Source: Bradyrhizobium sp. (GTDB lineage: Bacteria; Pseudomonadota; Alphaproteobacteria; Rhizobiales; Xanthobacteraceae). Taken from it: a stretch of 64,000 nucleotides of DNA. Both the position numbers and the translations under genes were made by a program. The notes under the pieces are model-generated. The model was not told the origin of the DNA. It was given only the letters and a program-made list of their open reading frames with translations, and did not search any database. The DNA lies in contig NZ_DAIDJE010000132.1 in the NCBI RefSeq assembly GCF_027451485.1, forward strand, positions 1-64,000, written 5' to 3'. Each line of letters starts with the position of its first letter. The stretch's first letter is position 1. Positions 49,434-58,172 of the stretch are shown one piece after another.

Positions 49434-49868
49434 TTACTTCTGTTGCGATTGCGAGAACTTGGACGTATCCAGGCCGAGATCTGCGACGGTCTGTTGGTCA
49501 AGCTGACCGTTCGCCTGGATCTTTTTGCTTTGCTGAAACTGCTTCACCGCGCCCTCTGTACGCGGTCCCCAGCGTCCGTCGGCTGTTCCAGCGTTGAACC
49601 CGTCCTTGTCGAGTACCTTCTGAACCTGCCGGATTTCGCCGCGGGACAAGCTGTTCGGCTGGATCGGTTGGCTGTTTTCGGCGCTTTGCTGGTTCTGCTG
49701 GCTTTGCCGGTTCTGAGCGCTCTGGTCCTGGCTATTCTGCTGGGCTTGGTTGTTGTTTTGAGGTTGTTGCATCTGCGCGCCTTGCGGCTGCGGATTGTGG
49801 TTTGATGCCGCAAATGCCGGCGTACCGATCATGGCTGTTGTCAGCATCGCAATGGCGATTTTCTTCAT
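49434..49868 (-). CDS. Exported Gln/Asn-rich protein with peptidoglycan-binding domain
   Basis: 144 aa from ATG 49868 after AAGGAGAAA. A signal peptide (KKIAIAMLTTAMIGTPAFA) leads to a 45-residue Gln/Asn/Ser-rich linker, then a peptidoglycan-binding_1 domain (EIRQVQKVLDKDGFNAGTAD, WGPRTEGAVKQFQQSKKIQ). It is likely periplasmic and cell-wall associated, perhaps stress-induced. A clear terminator follows. Confidence 0.88.
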   Translation of the reverse strand: MKKIAIAMLTTAMIGTPAFAASNHNPQPQGAQMQQPQNNNQAQQNSQDQSAQNRQSQQNQQSAENSQPIQPNSLSRGEIRQVQKVLDKDGFNAGTADGRWGPRTEGAVKQFQQSKKIQANGQLDQQTVADLGLDTSKFSQSQQK

Positions 49869-50273
49869 CCGATTTCTCCTTTGTGAGAGCCGTATCGCTC
49901 GGTCCCGGATCAACGCATCTCAGTCGGTGGCGTTGCTGGAACAGGCAGGAGCGAAAATGAAAAATCGGTAAGGGGAGTTCACGCCTTTTTAAACTGAAAT
50001 GGAGTTCTTCAATGATGGTAGCCTCGCGGGCTGTGGCGAGCTGAATAGCGAACGCAACAGAGGCTTACTAGCCGCTTCAACCGGCTGCACGGGGAGCAAC
50101 TGATTGCGCTGCCGCGCTTCCGGCAGACCCGCACCTTCTTTGTCATGAAGGTAAGTCGTCGACAATGCGCCGCTGGACTTTTAGGGGATTTATTCCGACA
50201 TTCCCATCCCTTAGGCAGCTAAATTAAAATCCATTCCATGTAGTAGCCTGCTGACTCTAAAAGGAAGGTCGCG
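49869..50273. other. 405-bp intergenic region
   Basis: Divergent promoters of the peptidoglycan-binding gene and the lyase gene. No further gene, RNA or strong palindrome was recognised. Confidence 0.45.
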
Positions 50274-51638
50274 ATGTCATCGCCGCTCGCAAGCACAGTT
50301 ATCGATTCCGTACTGTTCCGCGATTCATTCGGGACGCAAGCGATGCGCGAACTCTTTTCGGATCGCGCACTGGTGCAGCGCTATATCAACGCCGAAATAG
50401 CGCTTGCCAGGGCGGAGGCTCGCGTCGGCGTAATTCCAGATGATGCCGCTGACACCATCGCCTGCGAGTCCAGGATCGAGCGCATCGATTTCGACCATAT
50501 GCGGCGCGAAACTGAAATCGTCGGGTATCCGATTTTGCCGCTGGTGCACCAACTCGTTGCGATGTGCGGCGATGCCGGTCGCTATGTTCATTGGGGTGCG
50601 ACCACGCAGGACATCATGGATACTGCCGTGGCGCTCCAGGTTCGCGACGCGCTTGACCTGATCGACGGCGACATCCGCGAATTGCGCAGCATCCTGGCAG
50701 ATCTCGCCGTCAAGCATCGCGACACGGCGATGGCGGGGCGTACGCATCTGCAGCAGGCGCTTCCCATAACCTTCGGCTACAAGGCCGCCATCTGGCTTGC
50801 GATGTTTGACCGCCACCAGCAGCGGTTGGCCGAACTGCGGCCTCGCATCGCCCTGGTCGAATTTGCCGGCGCGGCGGGCACGCTAGCCTCGCTCGGGGAC
50901 AGGGGGTTCGACGTGCAACGGGCGATGGCTGAGGAGCTCAAGCTCGGCGTGCCGGCTACCACGTGGCACGTCGCCCGAGATGGGTTCGCCGAAGCGGTGA
51001 ACTTCCTGGCCCTGGTCACGGGAACGCTTGGCAAGATCGCGCTCGACATCATGATCATGGCCTCGACCGAGTTTGCCGAGGTGTACGAGCCGTTCGTCAA
51101 GGGCCGCGGGGCGAGCAGTACGATGCCTCAGAAGCGCAATCCGATTTCGAGCGAGCTGATGCTTGCGGCCGCAAAGGCCGTACGGCAGCACGCCGGATTG
51201 ATGGTCGACGCGATGATCCATGATTTCGAGCGGGCAACAGGGCCGTGGCACGCGGAATGGATCGCTATTCCCGAGAGCTTCATCCTGACAGCAGGCGCGC
51301 TGAATCAAGCCAAATTCGCTCTCGGCGGTCTCACGGTCGATGCAAAGCGGATGACGCAGAACCTTGGCATCAGCAAGGGACTCATCGTCGCGGAAGCCGT
51401 CATGATGGGCATGGCCCCCTTCGTCGGACGTCAACAGGCGCACGACATTGTTTACGAGGCCTGCCGCAAGGTCAACGAACACGGCGGTACGTTGGCAGAA
51501 GCGCTCGCCGCTATACCGGTGGTTATGCAGCACTTTGACCGGGCCGCGATCGATCGCCTGACGGACCCTGCCAACTATCTGGGACTGGCTCCCCAGATGG
51601 TGGACCGCGCCGTCGAACTGTCGCGCGGGATTGCGTGA
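50274..51638 (+). CDS. Fumarase/aspartase-superfamily lyase (adenylosuccinate-lyase / carboxymuconate-cycloisomerase type)
   Basis: 454 aa with AAGGAAGG before ATG 50274. Superfamily motifs: GRYVHWGATTQDIMDTA, AGRTHLQQALPITFGYKAA and the signature loop GASSTMPQKRNPISSE with its catalytic Ser. The C-terminal ADSL_C domain includes LGISKGLIVAEAVMM. By length and wording it is closest to 3-carboxy-cis,cis-muconate cycloisomerase (PcaB) and to the related lyases used in catabolism, rather than purine PurB. Stands alone, so the true substrate is open. Confidence 0.85.
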   Translation: MSSPLASTVIDSVLFRDSFGTQAMRELFSDRALVQRYINAEIALARAEARVGVIPDDAADTIACESRIERIDFDHMRRETEIVGYPILPLVHQLVAMCGDAGRYVHWGATTQDIMDTAVALQVRDALDLIDGDIRELRSILADLAVKHRDTAMAGRTHLQQALPITFGYKAAIWLAMFDRHQQRLAELRPRIALVEFAGAAGTLASLGDRGFDVQRAMAEELKLGVPATTWHVARDGFAEAVNFLALVTGTLGKIALDIMIMASTEFAEVYEPFVKGRGASSTMPQKRNPISSELMLAAAKAVRQHAGLMVDAMIHDFERATGPWHAEWIAIPESFILTAGALNQAKFALGGLTVDAKRMTQNLGISKGLIVAEAVMMGMAPFVGRQQAHDIVYEACRKVNEHGGTLAEALAAIPVVMQHFDRAAIDRLTDPANYLGLAPQMVDRAVELSRGIA

Positions 51639-51691
51639 TTCCGAGAGATCGGAAGGCTTCAGACAGCGCGACGCTCGGCTGAAAGGCGCTC

Positions 51692-52012
51692 CTAACCGGT
51701 CTCCTTTCGCATCCATTGGAGATACTTTTCGAAACCTGCCTCGACGCCCAGTTGCAGGATTTCCGGCGTGTCGTAGCTGTGATTGGCAATCAACAGTGCC
51801 TCCAGCGCCTGGTATTTGTCCCCGGTGGTCTTGAGATAGAGCAGCTGCTCGGTATCTTGGTTTATCTTGCCGTCCCACCAATAATAGCTGGCAACCTCCT
51901 GAATCTGCACGCAAGCCACAAGGCGAGCCTCCAGGACGGTCCTCACCAGCTTTTCCGCCTGCCCCCTGTTGGACACCGTTGTCATGACCACGCAGGCTCG
52001 TCTGCTGTTCAT
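51692..52012 (-). CDS. cutA: CutA1 divalent-cation-tolerance protein
   Basis: 106 aa. The CutA1 trimer fold is clear: VVMTTVSNRGQAEKLVRTVLEARLVACVQI, YYWWDGKINQDTEQLLYLKTT and SYDTPEILQLGVEAGFEKYLQWM. It is a small, very stable trimer linked to copper tolerance. Converges with the lyase gene. Confidence 0.9.
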   Translation of the reverse strand: MNSRRACVVMTTVSNRGQAEKLVRTVLEARLVACVQIQEVASYYWWDGKINQDTEQLLYLKTTGDKYQALEALLIANHSYDTPEILQLGVEAGFEKYLQWMRKETG

Positions 52013-52161
52013 CGTCGGTCACCTCCGCTCCGGTTCTGGGCTGCCACATGGCCGGATTGTTTGACGAAAGTTTCGCTGACATGGCAACTGAAGAGCTGTG
52101 CCCGTGTTTCCTTTTCGGAACTTCACAAGCCATGTGAGACCAGCCGTTGAGGGGAAAGTTC

Positions 52162-52883
52162 TTGGGAAAACGAAAGCCGCGGCAAACCGTGCTCGCGGTC
52201 GACGTCGGAGGCTCCCACGTCAAGGTCATGGATAGTCGCGGCCTGACCAGGCGCGAATTCGTTCCGGACCGCATCTGTCGGCAAGAGAGATGGTGAAGCA
52301 GGTCAAGCGCCTTACCGCCGATTGGTCTTATGAAGTCGTTTCTGTCGGTTTTCCCGGTCCGGTGATCCAGAACCGGCCTGTGGCGGAGCCTCACAATCTG
52401 GGCACCGGATGGGTTGGCTTTGATTTTGCAAAGGCCTTCAGCCACCCGACGCGCGTGGTCAATGATGCCCTGATGCAGGCTCTCGGCAGCTATGAGGGCG
52501 GCCGGATGCTGTTTCTTGGATTGGGGACGGGGCTCGGCTCGGCGATGATTGTCGACGGCATCCTTGAACCGATGGAGCTTGGCCATTTGCCTTATCACAA
52601 GGGTCGGACTTTCGAAGATTATGTGGGTGAGGCCGGGCTCGAGCGCCTCGGCAAGAAAAAGTGGAGGCGCAAGGTCGCCGATGTGGTCAATTACTTCGTT
52701 GCGGCGCTGGAGCCTGACTATGTCGTGCTCGGAGGCGGAAATGCCCTGAAGCTTGGACGCTTGCCAGCAAAGGCCCGATTGGGAGACAATGGCAACGCGT
52801 TCAGGGGCGGTTTCAAATTGTGGGATACACGCACCGTCAAAAAGCCGCGGATCGCAGCCAAGGCCTCTCGGCGCAGACACTGA
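52162..52883 (+). pseudogene. ROK-family polyphosphate-glucokinase-like gene with a frameshift
   Basis: The N-terminal frame (TTG 52162, after GAGGGG) encodes LAVDVGGSHVKVMDS, the sugar-kinase phosphate-1 motif, and stops at 52294. The rest is in another frame from about 52265: a Gly-Pro-His-Leu stretch, then SAREMVKQVKRL, VSVGFPGPVIQNRPVAEPHN, RVVNDALMQALGSYEGGRML, LGLGTGLGSAMIVDG, ELGHLPYHKGR and VVLGGGNALKL. One base missing near 52263-52267 explains both pieces and the expected joined protein of about 240 aa. It could be a true pseudogene, a sequencing error, or two separate peptides (an in-frame ATG exists at 52290). Confidence 0.82.
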
Positions 52884-52926
52884 CCGCACGGACCTTCCTT
52901 TCGATTCTTTGAGAGACGATCAGATC

Positions 52927-54264
52927 ATGGCCGCCGCTTCCGATCGGGTGCATCCGCCTTCGGGCGAAGCGACAGATGAGGGCCTGACCTTCGGCGCCGT
53001 TCTCGGCGCGACGATCGGGAACATGCTCGAGTTCTATGATTTCGTTACGTACAGCTTCTTCGCCACGCAGATCGGTCATGCGTTCTTCCCGTCGAAAAGC
53101 GAGTTTGCCAGTCTTCTATTGTCGCTCGCGACCTTTGGCGCCGGTTTTGTAACCAGGCCCATAGGCGCGGTCGTCATCGGGTCATATTCGGACAGGGCGG
53201 GGCGCCGGCCGGCGATGATCCTGAGTTTTTCGATGATGGGCATCGCCATCCTTGTGCTGGGGCTCACGCCCTCCTATGAGGCCATCGGGGTCGCCGCTCC
53301 GATCATCATCATTCTGGCGCGGCTGACACAGGGCTTCTCGCTTGGAGGCGAAGTCGGTCCGACTACCGCCTACCTCATGGAAGCCGCGTCGGCCAGGCAT
53401 CGCGGCCTGGCGGTCTCGTTTCAGCCTGCAAGCCAGCAGATCGCGGCGACGGCGGGTGCGTTGGTCGGGGAAATTCTCTCGCTGACCATGACCAGCGCCG
53501 CGCTGGATACCTATGGCTGGCGCATCGCTTTTCTTCTCGGCGCCGCGACCTTGCCTTTTGGATTGTGGCTGCGCCGTGCCTTGCCCGAAACGCTGCACCG
53601 CGCCGAGACACCGGCAATCACGGCTGCCAATGTCGGCACTGCCAAGAAATTGCGCAGCAGCACCCGCCTGCTGGGCCTGGGCCTCGTTATTCTCGCCAGC
53701 GGAACGATCATCACTTACGTGACGCAGTACATGACGACGTACGCGCAGCACACCTTGCACGTGGGCGCTCCGCTTGCCTTTGCAACGACCGTGGTCAGCA
53801 ATGCGATAGGGATCGTGGCCGCTTTCTTCGGCGGTTGGCTCGCCGACCGCGTCGGCCGCTGGCCGATCATGGTCTGGCCGCAGCTTGTGGCACTGCTTTT
53901 AACCTATCCGATCTTCCTGTGGGTCGTCGAGAGCCGCAACTCGGCCGCGCTTCTCGGCGGTCTCGGCCTGCTCGCGCTGATCGGCTCGATACCTTACAGC
54001 GCGTTTTATGTCGGTCTCGCCGAAGGCTTGCCCAAGAGCATCCGCGGCGGCGCCTTTGCGACCATCTATGCGGTTGCGATCGCGATCTTCGGCGGCACCG
54101 CGCAACTGGCCGTCGCCTGGCTGACCGAAGTGACCGGCAATGCGCTTGCGCCCGCATGGTATTTGCTGCTCGCCACAGCTGTAGGGCTGTGCGCGATGAT
54201 CTTGATGCCGGAGACTGCGCCTTCAAAGGCCACGGCCTCCGTGAAAACATCCGGGACCGTCTGA
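52927..54264 (+). CDS. MHS-family MFS transporter
   Basis: 445 aa, 12 membrane helices. GATIGNMLEFYDFVTYSFFATQIG, GSYSDRAGRRPAMILSFSMMG (loop 2-3 motif), LARLTQGFSLGGEVGPTTAYLMEAA and PSRRG-like GLAVSFQPASQQ mark the metabolite:H+ symporter family (ShiA/KgtP/ProP type). It probably imports an organic acid such as a dicarboxylate or shikimate-like compound. Same direction as the kinase remnant; about 40 bp away. Confidence 0.87.
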   Translation: MAAASDRVHPPSGEATDEGLTFGAVLGATIGNMLEFYDFVTYSFFATQIGHAFFPSKSEFASLLLSLATFGAGFVTRPIGAVVIGSYSDRAGRRPAMILSFSMMGIAILVLGLTPSYEAIGVAAPIIIILARLTQGFSLGGEVGPTTAYLMEAASARHRGLAVSFQPASQQIAATAGALVGEILSLTMTSAALDTYGWRIAFLLGAATLPFGLWLRRALPETLHRAETPAITAANVGTAKKLRSSTRLLGLGLVILASGTIITYVTQYMTTYAQHTLHVGAPLAFATTVVSNAIGIVAAFFGGWLADRVGRWPIMVWPQLVALLLTYPIFLWVVESRNSAALLGGLGLLALIGSIPYSAFYVGLAEGLPKSIRGGAFATIYAVAIAIFGGTAQLAVAWLTEVTGNALAPAWYLLLATAVGLCAMILMPETAPSKATASVKTSGTV

Positions 54265-54278
54265 CGAGAGGATCAGGT

Positions 54279-55904
54279 TCAGTGGCCGCCGCCGGCCGCA
54301 GACGCGCCTTTCGGTTTTCCGGTGAGCAGGATGAAAATGCCAGCGATGACCAGCACCACGCCGACCACTGCAAAGCTGTCGCTGAACCCCATCACAAGGG
54401 CCTGTTGCTTGACGGCATTGCCCAGCGCAACGATGGCCTGCCGATGCGCGGCGGCCGGATCCGTCACGCCGTGCGCGATGAAGAAGTTGGTCATCTGTTC
54501 GATCCGGGCGCGGACTTCCTCGCGACCGAGATGAACCGATTGGCCGATGATGTTGGAGTGAAACTGCTCGCGCTTGGTGACGATCGTCGAGAGAAGCGCG
54601 GTGCCAACGGCCCCGCCCAGGTTTCGCATCATATTGGAGATGCCGGAGGCTGCAGCCGCATCCTGCGGCGCCACGCTGCCGAGCGAAATCGCGCTCAACG
54701 GCGCCAGCGTCAGAGCCTGCCCGACTGCGCGAACGACGTTCGGCAGGAACAGTTGGTCACCGGAATAATCCAGCGACATCGTCGTGTTCATGAACGCGCT
54801 GACAGCAAACAGGCTCATGCCGGTAAAGGCGATGAAGCGGATGTCGAAGCGCTGCATCAGCTTGGGTATCAGCGGGATCAAAACAAGCTGTGGCAGGCCG
54901 GTCCAGGCAAGCACAGCGCCGATCTGCTCGGCATTATAGTGCTGCACCTCGCCGAGATAGGCGGGCAGCAGATAGACCGTGCCGAACAAGGCGAAACCGA
55001 GGAAGATAGCGGAGGTTGTACCGAAGCCGAAGCTGCGCCGGGTCAGAAGGCGCAAGCGCACCAGCGGCTTCTCCACGAGGAGTTCGTTAGCGAGAAACAC
55101 CGAGAGGCTGACGGCGGCGACAACCGCGAGCTTGACGATGAAGGGAGATCCCAACCAGTCGTCCTTGTTGCCTTCCTCCAGCACGGCCTGGAGCGAGGCA
55201 AGCCCGATCGCCATGGTGAGGATGCCGAACCAGTCGCCTTCGGCCAGCAGGCCTAGCTGCATCGGCTGTCGTTCGAGCGTGAAATAGAGCGTCGTCACCA
55301 TCGCGACGGTCGGGATCACGTTGACGAAGAAGATGGTCTGCCAGCCGTAATTCTCAGTGAGATAGCCGCCGATGGTCGGACCAATTGCAGGAGCAAAGGT
55401 GACTGCGAGCGAAAACATCGCGAGCCCGATCGGTTGTTGGGGCTTCGGCAGCCTGGTGAAAACCAACGTGAACGCCATCGGGATCAGCACGCCGCCGAAA
55501 AAGCCCTGGAAGCCGCGCATGACGATCATCGATGGCAGGTCGTGAGTGAAGGCGCATGCCACCGAAAATGCCGCGAACAAGCTCGCAAAGGCAAGGATGA
55601 CATTGCGGTACGAAAACGTGCGGCTGAGATAATCGGTCAGCGGAATAACGACGATTTCGCCGATCAGGTAGGATGTCGAAATCCAGGAACCGTTGTCGAC
55701 GCCGGTGCCGATGCCGCCCTCGATGTCCAGGAGTGAGGCATTCGTGATCTGGATGTTGAGGATCGCCATGAACGCGCCGATCATGGCGGCCATCACCGAA
55801 ATCCATACGGTGGCGCTCGCCCGGTTCGCGGTCGCTGGCGTCGCCGCGGCGGTCACGCTGCGGCGAGGAGTTGCGGAGGAGGTCGAGAGTACGAGGTCTG
55901 ACAT
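54279..55904 (-). CDS. emrB: EmrB/QacA-type drug-efflux MFS transporter (DHA2, 14 helices)
   Basis: 541 aa from ATG 55904. Fourteen membrane helices; VMAAMIGAFMAILNIQITNASLLDI with NGSWISTSYLIGEIVVIPL, then GFQGFFGGVLIPMAFTLVF are DHA2-family motifs. It works with the adaptor EmrA encoded 34 bp upstream and an outer-membrane channel to expel hydrophobic toxins. Ends 14 bp from the convergent MHS gene. Confidence 0.9.
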   Translation of the reverse strand: MSDLVLSTSSATPRRSVTAAATPATANRASATVWISVMAAMIGAFMAILNIQITNASLLDIEGGIGTGVDNGSWISTSYLIGEIVVIPLTDYLSRTFSYRNVILAFASLFAAFSVACAFTHDLPSMIVMRGFQGFFGGVLIPMAFTLVFTRLPKPQQPIGLAMFSLAVTFAPAIGPTIGGYLTENYGWQTIFFVNVIPTVAMVTTLYFTLERQPMQLGLLAEGDWFGILTMAIGLASLQAVLEEGNKDDWLGSPFIVKLAVVAAVSLSVFLANELLVEKPLVRLRLLTRRSFGFGTTSAIFLGFALFGTVYLLPAYLGEVQHYNAEQIGAVLAWTGLPQLVLIPLIPKLMQRFDIRFIAFTGMSLFAVSAFMNTTMSLDYSGDQLFLPNVVRAVGQALTLAPLSAISLGSVAPQDAAAASGISNMMRNLGGAVGTALLSTIVTKREQFHSNIIGQSVHLGREEVRARIEQMTNFFIAHGVTDPAAAHRQAIVALGNAVKQQALVMGFSDSFAVVGVVLVIAGIFILLTGKPKGASAAGGGH

Positions 55905-55938
55905 GACGTCACCTGTGTCTTGCACCGTTTCCCGGTCG

Positions 55939-57153
55939 TCACTTCGGCGATGCGAGCAGCGCCACGCTGGCCTGCGTGTTGGAGAGCGCGCTTGCCGACA
56001 AGGGCTGATGCTGGTGCGTCCAAATGGTCGGGATCACGGACATTCCCGGGCGCAACGGGACGCTTGACGAATCCAGGACGATCTTGACCGGGATGCGCTG
56101 CACTACCTTGGTGAAGTTGCCGGTGGCATTGTCAGGCGGCAGCAGCGCGAATTCCTGGCCGCTGGCGGGTGCGAGGCTGTCGACATGGCCGTGAACCGGC
56201 TTGCCGGGGAACATGTCTATTTCGACGTCGACCGGCTGCCCGGCCCGCACATTGGTAAGCTGGGTTTCCTTGAAATTGGCGACCACATAGGCGCCGCTCA
56301 CAGGAACCAGCGACATCAGTTGCGTGCCCGCCTGCACATATTGGCCGGCGCGCAGTGTCCTGTTTCCGACCACGCCGTCGATCGGCGCGATGATCGTGGT
56401 ATAGGAGAGATTAAGCTCTGCCTGTTGCTGCAAGGCTTCGGCGCGGGAGGCGGTCGCGGTGGCTTGCACGATCTCGGCCTTGAGCATTTCGACTTGCTTC
56501 AAGGCCGAGGCGAGGTTTGCCTTGTCGCGCTGGATTGCAGCAATCGCACCGGCATCGCGCGATTGCGCAGCCTGCGCATTCTGGACGCTGCCGTAGCCGG
56601 TGGCGGCAAGATCGCTGTAGCGCTTGTTCTCCTGCCTGGCGAAAGTCGCCGACGCCGTATCGACGTCGAGTGTTGCCCTGGCCGCATCGATGATCGCCTG
56701 CTGCACGTCGAGCTGGGCGCGCTTGCTGGAGATGGTAGCCTCGGCTGCGGCGACATCTGCCTTGGCCTGGTCGAGTGCGACCTTGAAGTCGCGGTCGTCG
56801 ATCCGCGCCAGCACCTGCCCGGCGTGGACGCGCTCATTGTCGCCGACCAGCACTTCATGCAGATAACCGGAGACCTTCGGGGCGACGGTGGTGTTATCGG
56901 CCTTGACATAGGCGTCGTCGGTCGAGATCAGGAAGCGGCCGACAGTCCAGTAGTCAAAGCCGTACCAGGATCCGCCGGCCATTAGGGCAAACGCGGTCCC
57001 CGCCATCAAAAGCCGCCGCAGCCTGTTCTTTCCGGAGGTGCCTGTTGCGGGCGCAGGGATTTCCGTTGACGGGGATGTTGAGGGAACCAGCTTTTGAGCG
57101 GCTTCGGCGGAAAGAGGCCGTTCGGTCTCGAAAGCGGTAGAATGGCGGGTCAT
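55939..57153 (-). CDS. emrA: EmrA/HlyD-type membrane-fusion (adaptor) protein
   Basis: 404 aa from ATG 57153. One N-terminal membrane helix (LLMAGTAFALMAGGSWYGF), then DDAYVKADNTTVAPKVSGYLHEVLVGDNERVHAGQVLARID (biotinyl-lipoyl-like half), a long coiled-coil hairpin rich in Ala/Gln/Asp, TTIIAPIDGVVGNRTLRAGQYVQAGTQLMSLVPVSGAYVVANFKETQL and the beta-barrel domain. Connects EmrB to an outer-membrane channel. First gene of the emrAB operon, divergent from the TetR gene. Confidence 0.9.
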   Translation of the reverse strand: MTRHSTAFETERPLSAEAAQKLVPSTSPSTEIPAPATGTSGKNRLRRLLMAGTAFALMAGGSWYGFDYWTVGRFLISTDDAYVKADNTTVAPKVSGYLHEVLVGDNERVHAGQVLARIDDRDFKVALDQAKADVAAAEATISSKRAQLDVQQAIIDAARATLDVDTASATFARQENKRYSDLAATGYGSVQNAQAAQSRDAGAIAAIQRDKANLASALKQVEMLKAEIVQATATASRAEALQQQAELNLSYTTIIAPIDGVVGNRTLRAGQYVQAGTQLMSLVPVSGAYVVANFKETQLTNVRAGQPVDVEIDMFPGKPVHGHVDSLAPASGQEFALLPPDNATGNFTKVVQRIPVKIVLDSSSVPLRPGMSVIPTIWTHQHQPLSASALSNTQASVALLASPK

Positions 57154-57260
57154 GACGATCCTCGCTGTAGCTAACCCATTGCCGTAAAAGTGGAATTCTT
57201 CGATGTTCACGGCGGGGTAATTAGGAAACTTGATATTTTCCAAAATACAGCGCATAGTCG

Positions 57261-57282
57261 GACTGTCAATGGAATGACAGTC
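57261..57282. promoter_or_regulatory. Palindromic operator between emrA and tetR
   Basis: Perfect 8-bp arms GACTGTCA and TGACAGTC around ATGGAA. Its centre is about 118 bp from the emrA start and 34 bp from the TetR start, an ideal place for control of both promoters by the adjacent TetR-family protein. Confidence 0.7.
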
Positions 57283-57305
57283 ATCATCTAAAAGCATGGC
57301 TCGCT

Positions 57306-57980
57306 ATGACGGCGAAGACTGACCGAACGAAGCAGGGAGATTCGTGCGCAGAAGCGCGGCGCGGTCGCGGACGTCCGCAGACGCGGTGCGACGAGGAAAC
57401 GCGTGCCATCATCTTTGAGGCGGCGAGGCACGAATTTGCCGCGAGTGGCTATGCTGCCACCTGTATGGACGGGGTCGCGCGGCGCGCCGGCATTTCCACC
57501 AAGACGCTCTACCGGCTGATTCCGAACAAGGCCGCGCTGTTCGAGGCGATGATCACCGACCGCATCGACACGTTTGCGTCGGTCGTGCGCTTAAGAGCGT
57601 GCGACGGTAGCGACACTGAGAAGTCGTTGCGCGAAGCCCTGATCGTTTGCGGCGAGCTCATCCTGGATGGCGACGTGATCTCGCTGCAACGCGTGATTCT
57701 CGGTGAGAGCGAGAAATTTCCGGAAATCGCCGAAACCTTCTACCACAAAGCGATCCGGCGGACCGAGCGCACGCTCGCGAGCTGGCTGCAAGCGCAGAAG
57801 GAGCGGGGGCTGATCAAAATCGAGGACGCGGAAGCTGCGGCCGGCATGCTGCTCGGTATGCTGGTTTTCCAGCCGCAGCGCGCAGTATTATTCGGTCATG
57901 CCCCGACGCTGACCCGAGCGGAGCTGGAGCGGCGCGCGCACTCCGTGGCGGCATTATTCCTGCGCGGCTGCGCAGCGTGA
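57306..57980 (+). CDS. TetR-family regulator of emrAB
   Basis: 224 aa. HTH in the N-terminus: TRAIIFEAARHEFAASGYAA, TCMDGVARRAGISTKTLYRL; an RGRGRPQTR basic arm precedes it. The C-terminal ligand domain is of the AefR/YbiH-like type (SLREALIVCGELILDGDV, LQRVILGESEKFPEIAETFY). Divergent gene plus the perfect palindrome at 57261 imply repression of emrAB, released by a toxic effector. Confidence 0.87.
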   Translation: MTAKTDRTKQGDSCAEARRGRGRPQTRCDEETRAIIFEAARHEFAASGYAATCMDGVARRAGISTKTLYRLIPNKAALFEAMITDRIDTFASVVRLRACDGSDTEKSLREALIVCGELILDGDVISLQRVILGESEKFPEIAETFYHKAIRRTERTLASWLQAQKERGLIKIEDAEAAAGMLLGMLVFQPQRAVLFGHAPTLTRAELERRAHSVAALFLRGCAA

Positions 57981-58095
57981 AGGCAGGCCGCCCAGCCTGA
58001 CTCAAGCCTCCATCGTTTTCCAACAGGACGCAGAACACGCCCCCGGTTCCATCTGCCGCAGGCAAACTTGGAACGTGGGCCGGCCCTGCCGCAAT

Positions 58096-58115
58096 TATCA
58101 GGTGATTACCCGATA
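58096..58115. promoter_or_regulatory. Palindromic operator upstream of the acid-sugar kinase
   Basis: TATCAGGTGATTACCCGATA is palindromic at 16 of 20 positions (TATCnGGTnATnACCnGATA). The GGT-N4-ACC core resembles sites of GntR/FadR-family regulators, but the regulator gene is not in the window. It lies 58 bp before the kinase start. Confidence 0.55.
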
Positions 58116-58172
58116 TTATTCAGGTATCTCCCAGCCACTTGTAGCTCGCTCGCGACGCGGGACGCGGATGAT

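Noticed and set aside
50883..52889. 668-codon minus-strand open frame
   Set aside because: Runs antisense across three known genes (lyase, CutA region, kinase remnant); low-complexity translation.
53565..55256. 563-codon plus-strand open frame
   Set aside because: Overlaps the MHS gene in another frame and then emrB antisense; Arg-rich, not protein-like.
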